Made by a program: the position numbers and the translations under genes
Part shown: positions 54,385 to 60,043 of the stretch, piece after piece
Numbering within the stretch: position 1 is the stretch's first letter
How the letters are laid out: the number at the start of each line of letters is the position of its first letter
The notes under the pieces: generated by a model
Database searches by the model: none
What the model was told of the DNA's origin: nothing
What the model saw: the letters and a program-made list of their open reading frames with translations, nothing else
Origin: Sphingomonadaceae bacterium
GTDB taxonomy: Bacteria; Pseudomonadota; Alphaproteobacteria; Sphingomonadales; Sphingomonadaceae
Length of the DNA: 60,043 bases
Assembly (NCBI GenBank): GCA_025359425.1
Contig: JANYGC010000010.1
Location: 1-60,043 of the forward strand
Direction of reading: 5' to 3'

Positions 54385-55476
54385 TTAGCTGCTGCGGGGG
54401 AATTGAACAGTAAAGCAAGCTCCGTCGCCATCCGTCCGGGGGCCAGCGTCCAGCGTGCCCCGGAGCTGTTTAACCAGGGCGGTGATTACCCGCATGCCGA
54501 GCCCTGCGGTAGCGCGGTGCGGATCAAAGCCGTCAATCAAGCCGTTTCCTTCATCGCACACGATTAGCTTATTCATGTCCGACACGTGGAATGTCACATC
54601 GATCTTGCCGGCTCCATGCTTCGCGGCATTGGTCACCAACTCGTTGGTGATGAGGCCGATTGGCTGAATTGAGTCTGCTGGAACCATCTCCTCGTCCCCC
54701 TCAACGACTATTTCCCGGCCGAGTATGGCCGCGAGGTCGTCGCACAAGCGCCGCAGGTACGCGACGCACAGGACTTCCTGCGCCGCATCCGCATAAAAGT
54801 GACGATGAACCTGCGCTACGGCTGCAACGCGATTAGCGGCCAGCTTGAGGTGTGCGGCGGCCTCGCCAACATCGGGCGCTCGGCTTTGCATCGCCAGCAA
54901 GCCCGAAACGAATTGAAGGCTGTTCATCACCCGGTGATCAATCTCCCTGGCCATCAAATTGGCCTTGCCCACCGCTTGCCGGGACGAGAGGCCAAGCTCA
55001 AGCTGGTCCATCACGATCGAGGCCAAGTCTTTCAAATCTTCGATCTGCTCCTCTTTGATCGCGCGGGGTTCCTTGTCGATCACGCACAATGTGCCAAGGT
55101 TGTGACCGTCACTCGTTGTGAGCGGAACTGCGGCATAGAATCTTAGCCCAAAGTCTCCTGCGACGAGCGGGTTCGCCAACGAACGAGGATCACGCCGCGC
55201 ATCTTCGATCAGATAGGGGGTGTCGCCGAGGATGGCAGACGCACAAAGCCCCGGCTCGCGATCGATTTGCTCAACGGGCAGGCCGTGATGCGACTTGAAC
55301 CAGATGCGGTCCTCATCGACGATGCTGATGATTGCAATCGGAGCCCCGAACCGGCGAGCGGCCAACGCCGTGATACGGTCGAACGCCCCATCGGGCGGAC
55401 TGTCGAGAATGTCATACCGCCGAACTGCTGCCATGCGTTCAGCTTCGTTAGGCGGGCAATCCTTTGCGGCTGGCAT
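54385..55476 (-). CDS. GAF-domain HisKA_2 sensor histidine kinase
   Basis: A 363-residue soluble kinase. GAF domain at residues 20-160 (YDILDSPPDGAFDRITALAA, IWFKSHHGLPVEQIDREPGLCASAI, FYAAVPLTTSDGHNLGTLCVID). The phosphoacceptor helix is AREIDHRVMNSLQFVSGLLAMQ, and the ATPase domain has LITNELVTNAAKHGAG and FTVQFPRS. The HWE W-x-E motif is absent, so it is HisKA_2 rather than HWE. No cognate response regulator is adjacent. An IS remnant lies directly after its stop. Confidence 0.88.
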   Translation of the reverse strand: MPAAKDCPPNEAERMAAVRRYDILDSPPDGAFDRITALAARRFGAPIAIISIVDEDRIWFKSHHGLPVEQIDREPGLCASAILGDTPYLIEDARRDPRSLANPLVAGDFGLRFYAAVPLTTSDGHNLGTLCVIDKEPRAIKEEQIEDLKDLASIVMDQLELGLSSRQAVGKANLMAREIDHRVMNSLQFVSGLLAMQSRAPDVGEAAAHLKLAANRVAAVAQVHRHFYADAAQEVLCVAYLRRLCDDLAAILGREIVVEGDEEMVPADSIQPIGLITNELVTNAAKHGAGKIDVTFHVSDMNKLIVCDEGNGLIDGFDPHRATAGLGMRVITALVKQLRGTLDAGPRTDGDGACFTVQFPRSS

Positions 55477-55714
55477 GAAATAAGCCTCAGTTTTTAGGGG
55501 CAGAGAGACAGCCTAAATCTTTAGCCCGTCTCCAGCCCGAGTCGATCCAAATAAAAATCTAAATAGGGAGCAGGGCAAAGTCTGGGTGCTATTGTCCGCA
55601 ATCGGGTCGCTAAACAGCATCGCCGTATCGCAGCACTCGGGCTGGAACCCGGACGCTATGCGACCAAGTATCTTTCGTATGCGCTTTGCGCCCCTCGCAA
55701 AACGGGCTTGCTGG
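55477..55714. other. Gene-poor stretch downstream of remnants
   Basis: No gene, RNA or repeat is recognised. Short frames are uninformative. It joins the kinase promoter side to a decayed gene start at 55906, and may be debris of deleted genes. Confidence 0.4.
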
Positions 55715-55954
55715 TCAATTCTTCCGCCAGTTGCTCTGTTGAAATGCGGCGGTTGCATTGATTTGCTCCGTAAGACGGGCGCTGCCTGCCTCTGCTCGTA
55801 GCGCCTCAGCGGTTGTATAATGAACGAGACGCTTCCCTTTGGCGAATGTTGCTCTTCTTTCCAAAACATGCGGGACGAAAAGTGCTGCGGCCTCTTCTAC
55901 GCTCATTTGATCTCTCGCCTGTTTTGATTGCAATGAGAGCTTGCTGAGTAGCAT
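55715..55954 (-). pseudogene. N-terminal remnant of a DUF2971-like gene
   Basis: From the ATG at 55906 the frame reads MSVEEAAALFVPHVLERRAT and GKRLVHYTTAEAL; the H-Y-T-T/S-A-E pattern near the start is typical of DUF2971 proteins, but sequence after TTAEAL is unrelated and stops within 26 codons. The rest of the gene, about 200 residues, is missing. The identification rests on a short match. Confidence 0.35.
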
Positions 55955-56009
55955 CCCTTGCTCGATTTAGCTGCCAGGAGACTGCCCGGATCGTCCGACA
56001 AAGCAGACT

Positions 56010-56576
56010 TTAGCCGCGCTCAGTCCACCCGCTTGGCCAAGCAACTGACTCTGGCTTCCTCGTGGCATTCCAAACCTCACGTTGCTCTGCGGGCGTCAGT
56101 CTGCGATCGCCAAGCCGAGCCAGCGCGGCCTCGACGAGCCATGGCTTCAACCACCACTTCACCCTGGATTTATTGAGGGGGTTGGTCTTGATGCCAAGGC
56201 CTAGGTCGCGAAGGACGCAACCAATCCCCATTCCCACGGAAATAATCCGAATAACCAAAGGTGACTCGCCGCCATTTGGTCGTTGCCCTCGCGCCTCTTC
56301 AATAGCAGCCATGGAGGCGCGGGCCGCTGCGCTGTCGCCCGCAAGGCCCTTCTGGATGAGTTGAAGCAGGAATGCTTCGGCGGCAGTCACCCGCCGCTCG
56401 CGGCCATCCTCACGGATAGTGACCATCTGGCCAAGCACGCTGTCGTAGGGGATTTCGCTTTTACTTCCCCGAGGTCGCCCCCGCGGATTACCGCTCCGAC
56501 CTTTTTGAAACCGGGCCGCTTGCGGCGGCTTGCCGTAGCCGCTCTCGCTGCGGGTGCCTGAAGTGGGATCCGTCAT
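56010..56576 (-). CDS. DUF5681-domain protein, first copy
   Basis: A 188-residue protein with ARFQKGRSGNPRGRPRGSKSE, the DUF5681 signature (F-x-K-G-x-S-G-N-P-x-G-R-P), then a helical region with TAAEAFLLQLIQKGLAGDSAAARASM and a C-terminal GDRRLTPAEQREVWNA. DUF5681 genes are frequent in prophages and islands of alphaproteobacteria; the function is unknown. The ATG at 56576 overlaps the stop of the sibling gene (ATGA). Last of the methylase-DUF5681-DUF5681 operon. Confidence 0.85.
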   Translation of the reverse strand: MTDPTSGTRSESGYGKPPQAARFQKGRSGNPRGRPRGSKSEIPYDSVLGQMVTIREDGRERRVTAAEAFLLQLIQKGLAGDSAAARASMAAIEEARGQRPNGGESPLVIRIISVGMGIGCVLRDLGLGIKTNPLNKSRVKWWLKPWLVEAALARLGDRRLTPAEQREVWNATRKPESVAWPSGWTERG

Positions 56577-57100
56577 GTTGCCCGGCGTCCCTTCGGCCAT
56601 TTGAGCTTGTCGGATTCGCTCGTGAAGTGGCGAACGTTGTTCTGTTCGGTTTCGCCTAGTGGCTTCTGTCCCGGGCGACTGAGCGCCGCCTGCGCGGCCC
56701 ACGTCGCCAGGCGCATCCACTTGTGATTGGGATCCTGCCCCTCGTACACTGCGATCCCGAGGATCAGCATGGCAGCGTCAGCACTGTCGCTGTCGTATTC
56801 ATGCTCGATCCTGACCGGCGAGATCTGTGACGGTGAGCGCTTGGCGATTGCCTTCTCGCGCTTCTCGATCATCTTGAGCACCGAACGCACTGCCATCTTG
56901 CTGCCCTTGAGTGCGGCCTGGTATGTCTGGAGCTGCAGTCCCTCATCGACTGTCAGCTCGCGCTCGACCCCGCCTTGCGTGACCTTGAGCGTCTTGTCGA
57001 AGATGATATCGAACGCCGAGTTGTGCGGCCGGCGCGCCTTGGGTCTGCCAGCGGGATTGCCCGACTGGCCCTTCTCGAACCTGCCCACGTTCCCGCTCAA
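56573..57100 (-). CDS. DUF5681-domain protein, second copy
   Basis: A 175-residue protein: NVGRFEKGQSGNPAGRPKAR, then VERELTVDEGLQLQTYQAALKGSKMAVRSVLKMIEKREKA in pieces and a C-terminal K-W-P-K-G tail. It is related in layout to its neighbour. The likely start is TTG at 57100, overlapping the methylase stop (TTGA) like its partner; longer frames upstream lie antiparallel in no-homology sequence. Function unknown; a DNA-binding or packaging accessory role is a guess from context. Confidence 0.8.
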   Translation of the reverse strand: MSGNVGRFEKGQSGNPAGRPKARRPHNSAFDIIFDKTLKVTQGGVERELTVDEGLQLQTYQAALKGSKMAVRSVLKMIEKREKAIAKRSPSQISPVRIEHEYDSDSADAAMLILGIAVYEGQDPNHKWMRLATWAAQAALSRPGQKPLGETEQNNVRHFTSESDKLKWPKGRRAT

Positions 57101-58401
57101 GCGGAAAGTTCCTCGGGCGCGCGGTGCACCAGCGTGGCGGTCTTGCCGGTCAGCTGCTCCCACCGCGTTATCGCCACGTCTACATAGGCGGGATCGATAT
57201 CGAGCCCGCGGAACTTGCGGCCGACCCGCTCGGCAGCAATCAAGCTGGTGCCCGAGCCCAGGAAGATATCGAGCACGCGCTCGCCCTGCCGCGTGACATC
57301 GCAGATCGCGTCCGCGACCATCGCAACGGGCTTCACCGTCGGATGCATGTCGAGGTCCTGACGACGACTGCCACGCAGCGAATTGACCGACGCATAGTCC
57401 CACACGTTTGTGCGGTTTCGTCCATGTTTGCCAAGCTCGACAGCGTTGGTGTGAGGGGCATCGCCGACCCGGAACACGAACACCATCTCGTGCTTGGAGC
57501 GGTAGAGCGAGCCCATCCCGGCGTTGCTCTTGTTCCACACGCAGATGTTGAGGAGCGCGTTGTAGACGTCGGCACCGGCCGCGCTGACATCGTCGAGGTG
57601 GCGCCAGTCCATGCAGACGAAGTGGACCGCGCCGTTACGCGAGACCCGCTCACAAGCCGACAGCGTTTCACTCAGAAACGTCCGGAAAGCAGCCGTGGTC
57701 ATTTCGCCCGAGGCCATCGCGAACTCGCGATGGCGCCCTGCGGCATTCGCATGGCCGTTGATCTTCACGTTGTAGGGCGGGTCGAGAAAGGCTGCGTCGA
57801 TCGTCTCGCCTTCGCCCACAACGGCGCGCAAAAAGTCGATATCGCGGCCGTCGCCGCAACCGATGCGGTGCTCGCCCAGCTGCCAGATGTCGCCGAGTTT
57901 GGTTTTGGGCTCATTCGGTACTTCGGGAATGACTTCGTCGTCTGGATCGACGGTCTCGCCGAGCACCACGTCGATCTCGCCCGAGCTGAAACCGGTCAGC
58001 GCAAGGTCCATTTCGAACTCGGGCAGCGACAGGTCAGCCAGCTCGAGCTTGAGGATCTCGATGTCCCATCCGGCATTGAGCGCAATCTTGTTGTCGGCGA
58101 GCCGCAACGCCTTCTTCTGCGCCTCGCTCAATCCGACCAGCTCGATCACCGGAACCTCGGTGAGGCCCATCTGCTTTGCTGCGAGCAATCGTCCATGCCC
58201 GGCAATCAGGTGCCCTTCGGGATCGGCGAGGATCGGATTAGTGAACCCGAACGCCGCAATCGATGCGGCGATCTGCTCGACCTGTCGCTTCGGGTGCGTT
58301 CGCGCGTTGCGCGGATCGGGGACGAGGCAGCCGATCGGTCGGTAAACAACCGTCAGCGGGCGGGCGACCAACGAATCGGTCGCATCAGGTGCACTGGCCA
58401 T
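57097..58401 (-). CDS. ParB-like nuclease domain plus site-specific DNA methylase
   Basis: A 434-residue fusion. Residues 1-150 are ParB/Srx-like (LVPDPRNARTHPKRQVEQIAASIAAFGFTNPILAD with GHLIAGHGRLLAAKQMG). From about residue 165 is a beta-type methylase: DAAFLDPPYNVKI (DPPY), MHPTVKPVAMV, and VLDIFLGSGTSLIAAERVGRKFRGLDIDPAYVDVAI (AdoMet F-x-G-x-G). It should methylate adenine N6 or cytosine N4. Such fusions occur in phage and island genomes without a restriction enzyme. It is upstream of the two DUF5681 genes and divergent from the recombinase operon. Confidence 0.92.
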   Translation of the reverse strand: MASAPDATDSLVARPLTVVYRPIGCLVPDPRNARTHPKRQVEQIAASIAAFGFTNPILADPEGHLIAGHGRLLAAKQMGLTEVPVIELVGLSEAQKKALRLADNKIALNAGWDIEILKLELADLSLPEFEMDLALTGFSSGEIDVVLGETVDPDDEVIPEVPNEPKTKLGDIWQLGEHRIGCGDGRDIDFLRAVVGEGETIDAAFLDPPYNVKINGHANAAGRHREFAMASGEMTTAAFRTFLSETLSACERVSRNGAVHFVCMDWRHLDDVSAAGADVYNALLNICVWNKSNAGMGSLYRSKHEMVFVFRVGDAPHTNAVELGKHGRNRTNVWDYASVNSLRGSRRQDLDMHPTVKPVAMVADAICDVTRQGERVLDIFLGSGTSLIAAERVGRKFRGLDIDPAYVDVAITRWEQLTGKTATLVHRAPEELSA

Positions 58402-58577
58402 CCAGCACATTTACAGAATGTTCCGCCTTTGTGCCAATATCAAGTGAAGAGTTTTCCACCTGCCAGTTTCGACTGGACTGTCGCGGCACAAAGAGCATTG
58501 CTGTCCCTGCCCGGCGAGCCGGGCTCGTGGCGGTAGCGGCCGGGATTGTCTCGGCCGGCTGACCGAAGGAACCCACG

Positions 58578-58862
58578 ATGACCCAGACCACCTCCAAGCC
58601 GCGCCGCATGGCGCGCGAACCGCAAGCAAACGCGGCAGTACCTGGCATCAAGCCCGTCAAGCAGCCGAGCAAGCTCGACCAGGTCGAGGCATTGCTGCTA
58701 GCACCGACCGGCACCACCATCGCCGAGATCATAGCGGCAACCGGCTGGCAGCAGCATTCGGTGCGCGGCGCGATGGCGGGCGCGCTTAAGAAGCGTGGGC
58801 TCACCATCACCTCCGAGAAGGTCGATGGACCGCGCTGCTACCGCGCGAGCAAGCCCGCATGA
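58578..58862 (+). CDS. DUF3489 protein
   Basis: A 94-residue basic protein. The middle has SKLDQVEALLLAPTGTTIAEIIAATGWQQHSVRGAMAGALKKRGL in pieces, a winged-helix-like DUF3489 unit (T-I-x-E-I-x-x-A-T-G-W-Q-x-H-S-V-R-G). DUF3489 genes are almost always next to DUF2924 and a serine recombinase. ATG 58578 after GAAGGA. Its stop overlaps the next start. Likely a DNA-binding helper of the recombinase, by association. Confidence 0.88.
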   Translation: MTQTTSKPRRMAREPQANAAVPGIKPVKQPSKLDQVEALLLAPTGTTIAEIIAATGWQQHSVRGAMAGALKKRGLTITSEKVDGPRCYRASKPA

Positions 58863-59269
58863 TCAACGCGGCTATCGACGACCTGGTCGCTGAGATCGAA
58901 CAGCTCGATCTCGAAGGCCTGCGCAAGTTCTGGGGGCACCGCTACGGCGCGCCCCCACCGCTACGCTCGGTGCCGATCCTGCGCATGCTGCTCGCATGGC
59001 GGGTGCAGTCGGCTGCACTGGGCGGTCTAGATGGCGACAGCCGCCGCACGCTTGGTCGTAAGGGCAAGGTTCGCGCCGAAGGTCTCGACCTCGGGATCGG
59101 CGCCCGTCTCACTCGCCAGTGGAAAGGCAAGACCCACGAAGTTCTTGTCGAAGTCGGTGGCTTCCGCTGGCAAGGCCAGAGCTTCCGCAGCCTTTCTGCT
59201 GTTGCCACCGCCATCGCCGGCAGCAAGTGGAACGGGCCGCGCTTCTTTGGACTGCGCGAGGCGTCATGA
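58859..59269 (+). CDS. DUF2924 protein
   Basis: A 136-residue protein with DLEGLRKFWGHRYGAPPPLR, followed by RMLLAWRVQSAALGGLD, LTRQWKGKTHEVLVEVGGFRWQGQSFRSLSAVATAIAGSKWNGPRFFGL in pieces, the DUF2924 signature. ATG 58859 overlaps the upstream stop, and its stop overlaps the recombinase ATG. The three genes are one translationally coupled unit. Role unknown; proposed recombinase accessory. Confidence 0.9.
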   Translation: MINAAIDDLVAEIEQLDLEGLRKFWGHRYGAPPPLRSVPILRMLLAWRVQSAALGGLDGDSRRTLGRKGKVRAEGLDLGIGARLTRQWKGKTHEVLVEVGGFRWQGQSFRSLSAVATAIAGSKWNGPRFFGLREAS

Positions 59270-60043
59270 CGGCAGTCCTGGTAAAGCGTTGCGCGATCTA
59301 CACCCGCAAGAGTTCGGACGAAGGGCTTGACCAGGCCTTCAACAGCCTCGATGCGCAGCGCGAGGCGGGCGAGGCCTACGTCAAGAGCCAGGCCTCGGAG
59401 GGGTGGAAACTCATTCCCACCCTTTATGACGATGGTGGATTCTCGGGCGGATCGATGGATCGTCCGGCGCTGCGGAAACTCCTCGACGATGTCGAGGCCG
59501 GCAAGATCGACGTGGTGGTCGTTTACAAGATTGACCGGCTTACGCGCAGCCTCGCCGACTTTGCGCGGATCGTCGAAACGTTCGACGCTCGCAGTGTCAG
59601 CTTTGTCTCGGTGACACAGGCGTTCAACACTACTTCATCGATGGGGCGGCTGACGCTCAACGTGCTCCTGTCGTTCGCCCAGTTCGAGCGCGAAGTCACC
59701 GGCGAGCGCATCCGCGACAAGATTGCCGCTTCCAAGGCCAAGGGTATGTGGATGGGCGGAGTGCCACCGCTGGGTTACGATGTGCCCGAGACTGGAAGCC
59801 GGACGCTGCGCGTTAACGAGACTGAGGCTGAGCTCGTCCGGACCATCTACGTCCGATACCTCGCGATAGGCTCGGTGCATCGGCTTGCCGCTGCGCTAGC
59901 CGACGACGGGGTTCTATCGAAGTGCCACGTCACTAACAGCGGACGTGAACTGGGCGGAACACCCTTTGGCCGCGGCGCGCTGTTCCACCTTCTGCGCAAT
60001 CGGATTTACCTCGGCCAGATCGTACACAAGGAATTGGTTCACC
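59266..60043 (+). CDS. Large serine recombinase (partial, runs off the window)
   Basis: At least 259 residues. The catalytic domain starts RCAIYTRKSSDEGLDQAFNS (nucleophile Ser in YTRKSS), then SLDAQREAGEAYVKSQ, DDGGFSGGSMDRPALRKLL, VVVYKIDRLTRSLADFARI and FNTTSSMGRLTLNVLLSFAQFEREVTGERIRDKI. It continues into the recombinase domain (PLGYDV, TEAELVRTIY, RNRIYLGQIVHKE). Such enzymes integrate, excise or invert DNA between att sites. ATG 59266 overlaps the DUF2924 stop. It is a candidate driver of the island. Confidence 0.95.
   Translation, partial: MTAVLVKRCAIYTRKSSDEGLDQAFNSLDAQREAGEAYVKSQASEGWKLIPTLYDDGGFSGGSMDRPALRKLLDDVEAGKIDVVVVYKIDRLTRSLADFARIVETFDARSVSFVSVTQAFNTTSSMGRLTLNVLLSFAQFEREVTGERIRDKIAASKAKGMWMGGVPPLGYDVPETGSRTLRVNETEAELVRTIYVRYLAIGSVHRLAAALADDGVLSKCHVTNSGRELGGTPFGRGALFHLLRNRIYLGQIVHKELVH

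Overview
The window is GC-rich and looks like a Sphingomonadales chromosome (Novosphingobium or Erythrobacteraceae type). The grounds are a TonB-dependent receptor beside a catabolic operon, a CYP153-type P450, a 1560-residue NAD-glutamate dehydrogenase, HWE/HisKA_2 kinases, and very tight ATGA/GTGA gene overlaps. The assignment is by gene content only.

Positions 1-11300 hold a partial integrase-like tail, a glutathione transferase, an acyl-CoA dehydrogenase beside a decayed thiolase, an aromatic amino acid block (kynA-kynB-kynU, with phhA divergent), trmL, an unknown 438-residue protein, a GNAT remnant and a PAS-HWE kinase.

Positions 11348-21512 are the most interesting part: a candidate oxidative sulfoquinovose (SQ) desulfurisation locus. 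One tightly overlapping minus-strand operon encodes a GH31 enzyme with the K-E-R-W-Y sulfoquinovosidase signature, a LacI regulator, an aldo/keto reductase (SmoB-like), an SsuD-type FMNH2-dependent monooxygenase (SmoC-like), an SsuE-type FMN reductase, and a RibB-like protein that has lost its metal ligands. A TonB-dependent receptor is divergent, and a convergent MFS transporter shares a LacI-like operator motif with the operon promoter. A TauE/SafE permease, a plausible sulfite exporter, lies 2 kb beyond. In the proposed flow, SQ glycosides enter by TonB receptor and MFS carrier, SQ is released, oxygenation gives sulfite plus 6-dehydroglucose, and the reductase makes glucose.

Positions 21600-50000 are mostly core genome: an acyl-CoA ligase, thrS preceded by a threonine-rich leader peptide, phoD, a small XRE-regulated membrane operon with three phased operators, an amidase operon, the large GDH, queG, an ABC exporter, a P450, an exported MsrB and a three-gene glycan-type operon (FAD oxidoreductase, GtrA, GT-C).

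Positions 50044-60043 look like a genomic island. It begins at a 3'-half fragment of tRNA-Leu(UAA), the usual signature of an attachment site. It carries a hipA remnant, an OYE-AKR pair, an IS5-type transposase with an in-frame amber codon, a GAF histidine kinase, and a divergent mobile module: ParB-domain DNA methylase plus two DUF5681 proteins on one side, DUF3489-DUF2924-large serine recombinase on the other. The last gene runs off the window.
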